From: Thalassia testudinum
Lineage: Eukaryota; Streptophyta; Magnoliopsida; Alismatales; Hydrocharitaceae
DNA length: 64,000 nucleotides
NCBI GenBank assembly: GCA_037157565.1
Contig: JAZHRO010000063.1
Coordinates: 157,902,501-157,966,500, forward strand
Direction of reading: 5' to 3'
Numbering within the stretch: the first letter of the stretch is position 1; the number at the start of each line of letters is the position of its first letter. A program made the position numbers and the translations under genes. This document shows positions 32,015 through 43,960 of this stretch, piece by piece. The notes below the pieces were generated by a model that had not been told where the DNA came from, did no database searches, and saw only the letters and a program-made list of their open reading frames with translations.

Positions 32015-32032
32015 TTCCCGACAACGATGCCA
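32015..32032 (-). other. G1 primer-binding site
   Basis: Minus strand TGGCATCGTTGTCGGGAA, four differences from the perfect tRNA-Asp complement, placed three bases after the LTR end. Confidence 0.75.
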
Positions 32033-32035
32033 AAA

Positions 32036-33078
32036 TGTTGTAGTGGAAATCCATGCAAACGGAAGTTGAGTTTTGAAAAACCCATCATTGTAGTATGATT
32101 TGCGAAGAAATCCGTCAACAGATAAATTTATATTGAAATTCGTAGAGAAATTCTGGGTCAAACATAGGGAGGCTACGTCGATCTAAAATCCGTGATTATA
32201 CTTTTTTGGTATTTTTTTGTTTTAAAAGCAAGATAATCACAATGACATTGATATTAACACTAAGAGAGAGAGAGAATGGCCACTTTGAAACTGCATACTA
32301 CTTTTACAACTAGAAAGCAGGAAATGATTATAGCTAGAAAGTGGGAAATTCTATTCTAGAAAGCAATAAAGAAGGGAGAGAGATGTTATCCTCCACGACG
32401 GTTGCTTGGAGGACGAGTCGGACGAGGCAACACCTAGAAGATGGAGGACGAAGACGAAAGATGAAGAACGAAGTAGGAAGAACCAAGGGCTAGGAAGGGC
32501 ATCATCGTTGTCGCAGGAACCACTTCCGAAACGGAGGAGAGAAAACTTTGATTTTGGCTCTAGAAGAGCATGCCGGGTTTGGGACCAGCTTCTTTAAAGC
32601 TTTAGAGAGGGAGAGAAGTGAAGGAAGGGATGAAGAAGTGGAGGTCGTAGGGCTATATATAGGTGTAGAGGTTGGGGTCAATTAAGGCCTTCTATATATA
32701 AAGCATTAACTCAAGGCCTTTAGTGATGGATTTATCCATCACTAAAGGCTTGAACGTGGGCTAAAGATCCGCACGCACGCCTACCTCCTCACCTTTGGCT
32801 GCCTCAATGCCTGTGCACAATCTCGCCTTATCTGCCATCCGATCGCGAGATCGGATGGCTTAAACACATCGCACCCGATCTCCTTCAATGCCTGTTACAA
32901 GGCGACGTGGCCTCCTTCATCGCCGTTGGATCGAAGATCAACATCTCAAGATGCACTCTCTCCCACCTTCACAAAAGTGCATCTGATGGCACGTTCGAAC
33001 TCCTCGCATCTGGGCACGCCACGTGTCCCGCATCTGCACCGCCCGCTTGCCAGCTTCGCAATGGTTGCACACCCTTGG
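32036..33078 (-). repeat. LTR 3' half shared by G1 and H1 (family A)
   Basis: On minus it ends CTACAACA at 32036 next to the G1 PBS. It matches the distal 1.1 kb of the solo LTR, including the CATCACTAAAGG block (about 32730) and a TATATATAG sequence near 32655. It is cut at about 33078, in mid-U3, where plus-strand gag begins. The missing U3 half is found inverted at 35287-35997. Confidence 0.8.
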
Positions 33079-35286
33079 GAGACCCATCCATTCTTGGGAA
33101 GAGATGAGCACAGCATTTCTCAAGAAATTCTTCCCAATCGGCCGCACCAATGCACTTAACCAGGTCATAACTTAATTCATGCAACAAAACAGCAAGCAAT
33201 TTCATGAGGCTTAGGAGAGGTACAATGACATCCTAATGAAGTGCCCACACCATGGTCTTCCAAAGTGGCATATAGCCCAAATCTTCTATCAAGGTCTAAA
33301 TGAGACTTTGTGAAAGATTGCCGACACTTCCTATGGAGGGAATTTTATGAATAAAGATGAGAATGGAGCATTTGAATTGTTTGAGAACATGAGTGAAAAC
33401 TCAATGAACAATGCCTCCATTGTCGCCTTTAATCATACCAACATGCCCAGAGATGTTCACGAAGTTGACACAGGTCCCTCCCATTCATCCACAGATCTTA
33501 ACTTAACTGCACAAAAATTTGATGAAGTCTTTATCGTGCACAAGAAGCTGGACGAGCTTCAAGTCATCCCCACCCACTCTATGGGAAACACCTCCACACC
33601 ATCACTCTATCACAACCCTAATCCTTCCAATGCGAGGCTTATTCCAAAGAATCCTGTGAAATCGTCCTTACCGAGTATCGCGTCGAGTGATTCGGTGAGC
33701 AATGTGGACCTAACTTTTGCGAGCCAGTATTTTGACATGGAGGACCAAGCCTTCGTGTACTCAGATTCATATACACATGCGGACTCGTCTTCTGGCATAG
33801 AAGACGCTTGTGCCCTGGGGAACAGCCCGTTCTCTGCCACCTATAAACCAGGGTGGCAAAATCATCCTAACTTCTCATGGTCCAGTAACCCGCAACCCCA
33901 AAACCCCACGGGTGGACCAATGCGACCATCCGCACCCGTCATCCCAAGGGCCCAATATAACCCTCTGGCAAATCCACCGTCGAGCCCTTGCGTACCTCAA
34001 ATGGAACACGCATCAAGTCCTCTTGATAAATTGATGCGAATGATGATGAAAATGTCCAAGCGCCATGAAGAAAACATGACCTCCCTTCAGCACCAATTGC
34101 CATAGTAGAATGCTGAGATCAGTCAACTACGCTTGACGACTTGATCTCAGGGCACTCTTCTAGCCCAACCTGTTCCTAACCTGAAAAATTTTGTACCTCA
34201 TGGTCCACAACCATAGATATGACCTTCTCAGGGGCAGGCTCATCAGATTCTGCAAGCTCTGAGCACTCCATTGGGATTTCAGGCTAATCCCACAATGGCA
34301 CATCACTCTTATGTCCCTATTATGAACCCTCCTCTGCCTTATGATCCCACTGAACCTACGACATCCAATGCGATTGCTACGAGGAGTGGTAAGAAAACCG
34401 TTGATCTGCCTTGACCTGATCCTGGCCCATCTTCTTCTTCACCCTCTCATTCGGGATGCGCACCGCATTCTCGTAAGGATGATATGCCCAAACTAGTGCT
34501 AGAATCAATCCTATTCCCTGAGGCTCTACTGAGGGAGCCAAAAGGAAAGTAAAAGAACACGTAGGCCTTGGATAACCTGCGTAATTTATTCAGGAATGTT
34601 GAGATCAAAGTACCCCTGTTGGAGGCTATCTACCATATGTCCACTATCGCCCAATTCTTCAAAGACTAGACTACACCCAAGTGACAGTCAAAGAGAAAAA
34701 GGAATCCGGTGGTCCTCTTGCCACATGTGAGTTGTGTTATACTTTCAAATCTACCACCGAAGTAGAAAGATCCAGGCACACCACTTATTTCATGTAGCAT
34801 CTAATGCTGCAATTTTAACCGTGCCCTTCTTGATCTAGGATCTTCCATCAATCTTATGCCAACCATCATGCTCGAGAAATTTGACTTAGGAAATCTGAAA
34901 CCCACCCCTGTTACATTGTAATTAGCAGATCGTTCTGTCAAAATCCCGAAGGGTGTGGTGGAAGATGTGGTGGTTAGGGTCAACAGTCTCTATTTTCCTA
35001 TTGACTTTCTTGTTTTGGATATGGAAGTTCCTAGCTCACTTTTTAATTGTCTAATCATCCTTGGTCGACCTTTCTTGGCCACAGCCCACACCCATATCGA
35101 TAATGAGTCGAGTTGCATTGAGATCACTGTAGGCTCTGAGAAGCTTAAGCTAAACATTTTCAAGGCCGCCAAGAACTTTGATTGCGATTGCATCGAGGAT
35201 GACATGTCTGACGAGGACATGGCCGTCAGCGCATGTATCGAACTAATAGGGACCTATTTTGACTGCAATGGATTGCCCCTGGACAC
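33079..35286 (+). pseudogene. H1 gag (distal) and protease, in an inverted block
   Basis: Gag text starts in the capsid core (IHSWEEMSTAFLKKFFPIG) and continues through ELFENMSENSMNNAS and the conserved YKPGWQNHPNFSW block. The longest open part is 33347-34105. Protease text follows (34800-35286), ending with FPIDFLVLDMEV and IILGRPFLATAHTH. RT, RNase H and integrase are absent: the protease runs directly into an LTR start at about 35287, so an internal deletion preceded the inversion. In its original orientation it would continue the minus-strand gag of H1 at 35998-36532. Confidence 0.8.
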
Positions 35287-35997
35287 TAATGTGCATACAT
35301 CTGAATAACCAAAAATGTCTATTGATTCATGTTCTTAGTATCATATTAGCATCAAGAATTATAAATATTACATAACATGCATCATCATGCATTTACGTCA
35401 AATTGTACAAATTGTATAGTAATTTCTTCCTTTTGGTGGCCAAGGATAGGGTGACTTTTAATTGGGGCCTCGAATCAAAGATCCAACCGTACAGATATGA
35501 TCAGGGTGATGATTGGAGTTCAATGACTCCAAGATCTCCCCGATCGAACTTCTGTAGGATCAGATATAATCTAAAGAAGGTCAAAGATCAAGGGCCAAGA
35601 TGGTGTCAATCCACACTTCAGATGACAAATCCGACTATACGGATGGGTTCGGATTGATGATCGCTGCCTAACAGCAAGAAAATCAGTCCAATCCGACATC
35701 TGTGGCACCTTCTACAAGTCATAGAAGATGGACGGCCAAGATGGCGCCACGTGGCACCATCTCGGCTACTCAAACCGACCAAGCTAATATGTGATGACCT
35801 GTCGTGCTCACTCTCTCCTCAACCCAAGATCAGATCTGGGTTGTTGGATATTAATCCAACAGCCATGAGCTCGGGCGCCACGGTTAGAAAGTCGACAAGG
35901 AAGAGGGGGCAACGCAGCGGTCGAGCTTCTCTCTGTGAAGCAGAGGCATGGGTTCGATCCCCGTTGTGCCTCAAATCAAGGCGCAGGTGCGGGAGCA
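35287..35997 (+). repeat. Family-A LTR, U3 half, in the inverted block
   Basis: Starts TAATGTGCATACATC, matching the solo LTR start TGATGTGCATACATC with the terminal G changed. It follows the solo LTR U3 for about 710 bases, including the tRNA-like module, and stops at about 35997, where minus-strand gag resumes. Confidence 0.8.
35905..35971 (+). other. tRNA-like module in LTR U3 (second copy)
   Basis: GGTTCGATCC gives a near-perfect B box, with a 5-base T stem (ATGGG with CCCGT). The acceptor ends GGGGGCA and TGTGCCT pair 6 of 7 allowing wobble, and GCTTC/GAAGC closes a 7-base anticodon-type loop. The A-box region (CAACGCAGCGG) is weaker than in the solo LTR. Confidence 0.5.
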
Positions 35998-36532
35998 GCC
36001 CGCAACGAAAATGGGAACATTTTCATGAGGACTATTGATAACCCAATGTTTCTTGGTTTAACAGTTTCTGCCAATCGGGTTAAGTCTCCCAAATGAAGGA
36101 AGGGATCTTCACTTGCAAAACCATGGAAGTGGAAATTAATTAGGCCAATGACATTAGGTTTCAAATCAAAATCATCCTTGCCCATGGGGACCCAAATTTG
36201 CCAAATGGTCTCTATAGTAGTGGGATTTTGATAGGAACTAAGAGACCTGGGCTCCTCCCTTTCAGGGGGAGGGCGATTCATTTCCTCCAATGTTTTCCTC
36301 ATGGCCTCGATTTGTTCATTATACAATGCCATTTGGGCTTGGAGGCAGGTTACAGGGTCTACGGCTCCACCAGCACCTGGTGGGTTTGGAGGGGACGATT
36401 TCCTTGCTCAGGATTTGGGGATGGGTGTATAGCCATGTTCATGGAGGAGGATAATGATTCACCAGTTTCTACCCATCTAGAATTATGAAACAATTCAAAC
36501 AATTCAGGGTTTTGTGACCTCCTCCCAAACAT
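35998..36532 (-). pseudogene. H1 gag, N-terminal part
   Basis: Minus frame starting MFGRRSQNPELFELF at 36532, with in-frame stops around 36360. It then reads IEAMRKTLEEMNRPPPERE and the capsid start LINFHFHGFASEDPFLHLGD to VLMKMFPFSLR. It stops exactly where the capsid helix would continue with text now found inverted at 33079 onward. Roughly a dozen residues appear lost at the break. Confidence 0.8.
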
Positions 36533-37900
36533 GCACTACCGCAAGGATTGGGGAGATGAGAAGGGAAATGGATGAGAGAAACAACACTGTAAGGATACAC
36601 CTGATGACAAATCAAAGAAATTAATTTCCTAACCTCCAAAATGTGCCCCTAGACCTAAAGATCTAAGTTACCTACTACCACAACCTACGGAACTGAATGA
36701 AAGCACCGTGGAACCATTGGGCTAGATTGAAAGGCCGTTTGCTCCAGTCTGAGACACCCGATAGCACGCAGGAACCCACACCAGCACATAGGTGCTACAT
36801 GTAGGTAGTTAGACCTCCAATCCTTAAGAAGGGTCAAGTTGGTACCAGTTTTAATTTAGAGGCTTAGGATCAAGTGCTCAAGGAATGTGAAGGGCATTGT
36901 ATATGGGTAATGCCCAAGTGCATTGATTTTAAGAGTGTGCCAAGCAAGCATGCAATAGGAATCTCTCCCCAAATTGAAGTTTTAGATGGTGAATGGCTTT
37001 TAGAGTTTAGCTCATAGGTACTATGGACTTTATGATTTCACTGAATTACCAATTTAACCAATCTCCAGGTTTTCATAAAATACAAGTTCTTTTTGCACCC
37101 AACAAACCCTTCTTCAATGTGGATTAGTTAATGCATGCAAAAAATGCAATGGGCTTCCCTAGATGGAAATTTCTATGTGTGGATGCACAAGTCAATTTTA
37201 GCTTAATGTGAGAGGGAGCCAAAGAACTTCAATTCAAATGATTCTAATCACCAAAATGAGATTCCACACAAGGGCCCAACCACCAAATGATGTAAATAAA
37301 ATGAAAATGTTGGGGTTGAAATATTCGGGATCAAATCTAAGGCAAATGTAAAGTCGTGGTGGGGTTGGAATCAACTCAATTCCAAGCCTCCTTACCAAAA
37401 ATGTGATCCCAAAATGCTAATAAATGAGGAAAGGAAGGATGTCAATCAATCAATTTTTATCTTTCCTCTAAGAAGACTTCACATAATGAAATTGCCAAGA
37501 ATCAAGATTCTTGGATTTTCTCTATGCGAAGTTTGCGGGAAATCAAGGGCCGATGGGGATGCTAGCAAATAATCAACATGTGGGTTTTAGTCTACTCATC
37601 CCAAGAAATGTTTTTAGGATTTTTGAAATTTTTAGATTTTTTTATTTTGAACTGAGGGTGATAAAAGGATCTAGTTTACTAAAGAGAAGAATACTAACCT
37701 TTTCAGCAATGGTTGCGGAGACCCAAGAGGCGACAGCGGCAACTTCATGCTCCCGCCTTGGCCTTGCTCCCTTCTCCCACCTTCTCTTTGTGCCTCCTCC
37801 CAACAACTCACCTGCACAACACAAACAATCACACCCGTGAAGACAAGGGTGGGAAAAGAAATAAAGGAAAAGGATAGAAACACTTACTCCGAATGGCACC
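36533..37900 (-). other. H1 leader
   Basis: No sustained frame. It lies between a PBS-like site and the H1 gag start. Small plus-strand open stretches (37511-37944) are not supported. Confidence 0.55.
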
Positions 37901-37918
37901 TTCCTGGCAATGGTGCTA
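37901..37918 (-). other. H1 primer-binding site (degenerate)
   Basis: Minus strand TAGCACCATTGCCAGGAA resembles the tRNA-Asp complement with five differences; it is positioned between an LTR-like end and the leader. Confidence 0.55.
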
Positions 37919-38434
37919 GAAAAATGTGTTGCGGACTCGAATAGTCTTATTTAATATGGTGATATTATCGTCAAAATTAGTATAGTGAGTTAACCTAAAT
38001 TGCGTCTACACTAGTTTCATAAAAGTTTTAACCTAGACTACATGATTTTATCTTGGTCACTTTTAGGCCCAGGGTTGATCTTAGGGAGGCGGAATTAGGA
38101 GATTAAGAAGTTTCTACGCCTTTCCTATAATGTATCTCTTCCTTGCATTTTTTATGTTTTTGGTTTTTTTTTCTACTTTTAAGATTTTTGTGATAATGTT
38201 GCCCTTGAGGCACACCCTCAAAAATGAAGTCCTTGGCCTTGAGCCAAATGGTCCTTAGCTTGAAGCCAATTTAGGGTTCCAAAATTGATCTTGTTACTCA
38301 CAAGATTGGGTACCTACAAGACAAGAATTATCTTTTCTCTTTTGTAATTTTTTTTGGTCTTTTTAATAGCAAGAATAAAATACAAATGAAAGCAAAATAA
38401 AATGCAAGGAAAGAGATGAAAAGAGATACTTAGC

Positions 38435-38515
38435 TTAGTATATGTATATATATAGTAGATATGTAAGTGGATATAGAATAGATATAGATATATAGATACT
38501 ATATATATAGGGGTG
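38435..38515. repeat. TA/GATA-rich microsatellite
   Basis: Interrupted (TA)n and (GATA)n-like text inside the H1 LTR-like region. Confidence 0.7.
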
Positions 38516-38765
38516 GAGATGGAAATGGGGATGGGATGTAGCACAGTGTCAAGTTGGTGCACGTCTTGCAAGATGCAACCAACAAGACTAAGTGCCGCGC
38601 GGAGTGTGGAGTGGATATGTATGAGTGTGGGTGGAAGTGCTTGCTTTGCGCAGGTATTGGGAAATATTTGCATCTGGTGCGAATATTCCCGCGATACGAT
38701 GCACGGTGAAGTGGTGAGTGAACGAGTATGTGGGTAGGAGATGTGAGGTGAATGTGTGTATGGGA

Positions 38766-38960
38766 GAATGTGATATGTGTATATATAAGTATATATAACC
38801 ATATAAGTGTATACAACTATATATATATTTATATGTATATATATATCTATCTATATATAAATATATAAATATATATTTATGTATATATAGATATATATGG
38901 GAGAGGGAATATGTGAATATATGTATGTGTATATGCATATAGGTGTGTGTGAATGTGTGC
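38766..38960. repeat. (TA)n/(TG)n-rich microsatellite
   Basis: About 200 bases of ATATAT and TGTG-rich repeats that create long spurious open frames on minus. Confidence 0.8.
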
Positions 38961-39527
38961 ATAGGTGAGTGTCAGTGTGTGTTAGTGTGTGTGTTTGCGT
39001 GAGAGGGAAAGGGTGTGTGAGTGCCAGCCTATGTGTGAGAGAGAGTGAGAGGGTGACATAAGCCACATGCGCACGCACACTAGAGGGAGGGGAGAGCCTG
39101 CACACACTCAAGGGCACGAGAAGAAGCTACAACGCACAAGGGCTGCACGCTAAGGGGTGAGGGGTTAAGGCATCTGGAGAACTCGCGCGTTGTCTGTGTA
39201 AAGGTGCGGGTGACCGGCAGAAGGTAGTTGCATGGGAAGAGAGAACACTGTGCCATCGATAAGTGAGAAAATCTCCAGTGGCTATAGTGTCGTGCTGACT
39301 GTGGTGAACAGTGTGCTATAGTGCCGCGTGGAGAGTGGTAATCAGTTGATGCGGTGCGGCATGCAGAGGGTGCTGCGGAGCTGGAAAGCGTGCACACGCA
39401 CGCGGAAGGGGAGCCTAAGGCATGTGGTGTTGCGTGGAGGTGGCTGAAACGCACACAATGGTGCGTGAGCTGGAGCTTCAGAGCTTGAAGCTCTACCAAT
39501 GGCGCTATGAAGTAAAATAGAGAGAAC

Positions 39528-41207
39528 TGATGAGTCCATTTTAATGGACTATTGTTACCCCTAAGTACTTCAATTCTAACATAGTATGTTTGTTAATAAG
39601 CACATTAGGTCATTCAATAAGTGCATGCATCATTACTTGAGTTTTTATCTATTTTATCGCATTTTATAACTTAGTATGTAATTATTTTATGTTTTGTTGC
39701 AGAAATGATATTGGAAAAGAACAAGGAGGGGGGAATAAATTTCCCCAGCAAACAGCTGGCTCAATCTCTTCGTCATCCTCCGGCCAGGCTCAACACATCC
39801 CTCAACAAATGCAAGCAGTGTTGGCCATATTTAGAAAAAGATTTCTGAAAAGCCCTTCGGAGGCAGAAGAGAAGACTTACAGAGGAGAGGCAGAGGGGAT
39901 TGGAATGCCACCATCATCCATAGCGTGCACTGTGCAGACCACGCACCCGCGCCCTCTGCAGGCGCAGGCCACAGCCAAGCCCTTCCACACACTGCCCTTC
40001 ACCATGCCAAACCTTCCAGCCTGCACCACACCTTCCAACAACCTATTGCCCTCTCGCACCCGCACCTTTGCAGCAGCATGCCACCCTCCGCTTGCCCTTG
40101 CGCGCCCTCTCCACTGCAGGCGCCCCCCCTCTCCAGCGCCATCACCACCTGCAGCCGGGCACCCTCCAGTGCCCTCCACTGCTATTGCCAAATGCCCGTG
40201 CCATCACCTTCCACCTCCAGCACCTTGCGTGCCCTCTGCAGGCGCTGCACCACTCACTACAGGTGCTACACCGCTCCCTGCAGGCGCTCACCACCCTTCC
40301 ACGCCCGCAGGCGCTCACTGCCCTTACGCGTCCTCTACAGGCGTGCACCTGCGTGCACTTGTGCCATCACCCAGCGCCGCACCCACCGTCCACCACTCCC
40401 TCCAACTAACACCTGCAAGTGCTGCACCGCAGGAAGCAGTGAGTGCCGCACCCATGCGCACCTGTGCATCCACGCGCGTGCCCAACGAGCTGCAGCAGCA
40501 GGCCACCTATGCATCCATGCGCGGCTGTCTTCTTCCAACAGCCAACAGGCTGGCAGCCGTTCTCCTCCGCTCAGCTGCCGCTAGCCACCTCCGGCTGCCG
40601 CGTCATCGCTGTTGTGTAGCCCTCGTCAAGGCGCACCTCCCCGTCAACTCTCGCCTCCAATCGTGCAAGGTTGCACACGCGAGGAAGAGAGAGGAGAAAT
40701 CCTCTGTTTTTGTCTCAATTAATAATTACATTCAATGCCATTGCCAATTTTATATTCATATTTTATTCAGGCCACATTGCATTGATGCACTTAGACTTTC
40801 CTGAAATTACTTTACTTGTGTAATGTGCATGATTTAACCTTGAATTTCAAATCAGAATTGCATGAAAGTTGAATTTACATGATAAGCCATTACACATGCA
40901 TCGTACACATATTTTTGGAGCTTAATTCCTGATGTGAAAACTGCATAAATACCCTTGAACCTTTACGAAAATTGCAAGCTTCATTTAAAATAGCATATTC
41001 CTTGCATGAAAGTTGCGGAAGAGTCTGCGAACTGTGTATTCCTCGACTTGTGAATTTATTAGTCTATTCCTCCCTGTGGATACGACATCATTTATTGTGG
41101 TTTAAATTCATATCTATGTTAATTTTTGATTAAGAGATTTCCACCACATTAATTACAATGACATATCCTTCTAGTGTTATCATAAATAAGCGAAGCTCTC
41201 TCCATCA
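39528..41207 (+). repeat. E6 5' LTR (family B, 1680 bp)
   Basis: From TGATGAGTCCATTTTAATGG to CTCTCCATCA. The cytosine-rich mid-section (39900-40680) produces long open frames in several registers and on both strands; compositional bias explains them better than genes do. The last about 500 bases align with the E4 LTR end. Confidence 0.85.
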
Positions 41208-41210
41208 AAT

Positions 41211-41228
41211 TGGCGCCGTTGTCGAGGA
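41211..41228 (+). other. E6 primer-binding site
   Basis: TGGCGCCGTTGTCGAGGA, two differences from the perfect tRNA-Asp complement, three bases after the LTR end. Confidence 0.85.
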
Positions 41229-42448
41229 GGGAACAGATGCAATAGTTCACTTCATTATTTTTGAATATTCTAAGTTGAGCAATTATCTGATCAATTTTTT
41301 TTATTTTGCGAGGAATCTGACAAGGCGATGAGGTGCAACAGAGCGGTGACAGCAACCACGAGCTAAGCCACACGAGGAAAAGACGTAGGAGACCTGGATC
41401 CCGCTTTCACAAGGGATTCTCCGTCATCACAAAATTTATTTCTATCTTTTCACCCTTGTAGTAATTGGGCATGAATTTTTGGGGGTTTGTCCCCACATTC
41501 TTTAGCTACTAGGGTTTACATTTTTTGCATGCATGATTCTATTTTCAGCTTGCTTGCCTTTAAAACCAATGGAAGAAAATATTGAGCTGCCTGTTTAGAA
41601 GTTGCATGCCCTTAGGTGTGTGCATTTAGGGGCGATTGAGTAGTACATTTGATCTTATTATTGCATTGCAAGCATATTAGCACGAAGATTTCTAGAGCAG
41701 GTACACCTTTCTAACTTTTGCATCCAGCTCCTGTTCACGCATTTGCATTCAAATTAAAATTCAAGACCACCAAGTTGTTTGAATTTACTAATTCAGTGGC
41801 CGCATAACTAAAAGTGGGACTGATAATCCGATTCAACCCTAAAATCAATTCACATTTGATCTGATTCTAAGGGACTTGTCTACGATTTCAAAAGAAATTA
41901 CAAAGATTTGCGGTGTGTTGCACAATTCTGACACTGAGCACGCACATTAGGCATTGCACTAAGGCTCATCCCTTAAGGCTATAGGCACTGATCTCTTTAT
42001 CGGTGCAAACCCTCCTATTGTACTTTGTGGTGGTGATACTATCCTTTGACCAAGTGTTTTGATATTCCACGGAGGGGGACACCCCTTAAAGGAATAAAAG
42101 GGTAGTTAAGGGCCACCACATACGCATCGCCTCAAAGGAAGGGTTCGCCCTACTTGCATCCCTTTGTTCGTCCTTGGAGTAACTTCTCACTTGATCACCT
42201 GGGAGTATCATCCAAGCAAAGTATAGGTCCTAGGGTACTCGAAGGTTGAATTAAGGCACATAATTGCAGTGAAAAACTTGTTTGGCCATTTATATTAACT
42301 AATTCGACCTCCGCAACAAAGAAGGTTAAGATTTCAAGTCCACACCCCTCTTATACCACTTACGTGGGAACAGAGGGATAAGTCTTGATCTTTTGACTTA
42401 TCTTTGGAGTGGAGGCTTCACTTAAAAACAACCTGAATTGTGTTTTGT
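41229..42448 (+). other. E6 leader
   Basis: About 1.2 kb without a sustained frame, ending in TGTTTTGTATGCTTGG around the Gag start. Confidence 0.6.
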
Positions 42449-43960
42449 ATGCTTGGTAGACGCTCTCTTCAGGGTAGTCTAGTGTTTGATCCTGAGCCCG
42501 AGAGAATTCTTAGGAGAGTTCACCTAGGAGAGAAGAGAGAAGGAATGGCTGATCAAGGAGCAAATCAACAAAGGACCCTAAGGGACTATTTTATTCCAAC
42601 TAACCAACCCATAAAAGCACTGAGATGACCGGTAGGGGATAATCCATATGAGATCAAGAGCAGTACCATATCTTTATTGCCCTCCTTTCATGGTACTACT
42701 AGGGAGGACCCCTCTCGGCATTTGGAGGAATTCAACGAGGTCTGTTCCACGGTGAAGCTCCATGGCTTTACTGATGAAGCCCTGATGAGGACTCTATTTC
42801 CTTTCGCCCTAAAATATAAGGCCAAGCACTGGTATCATACCCTCGATGTAAGGGTAAATGATTGGGCCACCCTTAAGAGAGAATTTTTTAAAAAGTATTT
42901 TCTTATGAGTAAAACCAACCATTACAGAAGAGAGATTATGGGTTTTACTCAATAGGAAGGGGAGCAATTTCATGAGACTTGGGAGTGCTTTAATGACCTT
43001 AGGTTATGACCCCACCATCAGGTGCCAAGATGGCAGTTGGTCGAAAGGTTCTATAACGGATTATCTGAAAGGCATAGGCAAACCATCGATGCAGCCTATG
43101 CAGGAACCTTCATGACCAGAACTGAGGATGAAGCCTGGGCATTATTTGAAACATTAAGCGACAACTCCATACATCTGTCCTCTGCCTATCAAGAAAGAAA
43201 ACCATCAATCTTGCAAAGGAAGATAGAGGCCCATTAAGCCGAGGCTTCTCAGGATTTGGCTTATCAGATTCAACTGTTGCATAAAAGCTTTGATAGGCTT
43301 TTAGCAAACCCCGGCATGAACCCGCAAGTAGCCTCTATCTTTTAGGCTTCAAGAGAATGCTCCATTTGCCAAAGCACAACACACGCCACTGCGGAGTGCC
43401 ATCAGGAAAATCAATTCCCTGAGTTGATTCAGGCCAACTTGAACGTGGCCCAAGGTTTCCTCCCCCCTTGCAATAACCCTTATTCCAATACCTATAATCC
43501 AGGGTGGTGGAACCATCCAAACTTCTCTTGGAAGCAAGGTGATGCTTCTAACTAAGGGAATACAAGACCCTCACCTCCCCAACCCATATACCAACATTCT
43601 TATGAAAACCCTCCTCAGAATAAGCCCTTTGAGATGGATGAACTGAAGGCCATGATGAAAGTAATGCAAGGGCATCAGAATATGGTCATCCAATCTCAGA
43701 ATAAGATGATTACTGACATGCAATCCCAAATTGGTCATCTTACTGAGGCAGTTAGGCAACATGATCCGGGGAAGCTGCCTAGCTCTTCTGAGGAGAACCC
43801 TAAGGGAAAGGGGGTTGTATTTAGGGAGCACGCCCAAGCAGTGATCGTGTTGAGGAGTGGAAAAAAGATTGACAAGCCTGATAACACTCCTACGGTTACG
43901 TCTCAGAATTCCCCTTCCACACCTAACCCAACTTCCATCTCCACCGAGGAAGAGCCACAC
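42449..43960 (+). pseudogene. E6 gag
   Basis: It starts MLGRRSLQGSLVFDPEPE. The capsid core reads RTLFPFALKYKAKHWYHTL then LKREFFKKYFLMSKTN, followed by VERFYNGLSERHRQTIDAA. A zinc knuckle CSICQSTTHATAECH (Cys-X2-Cys-X4-His-X4-Cys) lies near 43360, then YNPGWWNHPNFSW and a heptad-like stretch MKVMQGHQNMVIQSQNKM. VIVLRSGKKID marks the C-terminal region before the protease. At least six stops break the frame. Gag packages the RNA and builds particles. Confidence 0.85.

Larger units (their letters stand above)
37925..39527 (-). repeat. H1 5' LTR-like region, with microsatellites
   Basis: On minus it ends GCAACACA next to the H1 PBS and includes CCGCCTCCCTAAGATCAACC, like other LTR ends here. 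Its upstream part contains TA and TG microsatellites and a pyrimidine-rich GC stretch (39060-39480). The 5' end of the LTR is not visible because E6 begins at 39528. Confidence 0.5.

Noticed and set aside
35905..35971. Functional tRNA gene
   Set aside because: The T arm is good, but the acceptor has a mismatch, the A box is weak and the anticodon loop lacks the usual T at position 33. Kept only as tRNA-like.
38314..39117. Long minus-strand open frames rich in Tyr, Ile, His and Thr
   Set aside because: Translation of TA/TG microsatellite; no domain.
39491..39508. Further PBS-like text (minus) before E6
   Set aside because: TAGCGCCATTGGTAGAGC matches only the first part of the tRNA-Asp complement and no LTR end precedes it.
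39689..40804. Long open frame of 371 codons, with overlapping open frames on both strands
   Set aside because: It lies inside the E6 LTR, is extremely Pro/Ala/His/Cys-rich, and matching open frames occur in other registers and on the opposite strand. Cytosine-rich composition explains it.
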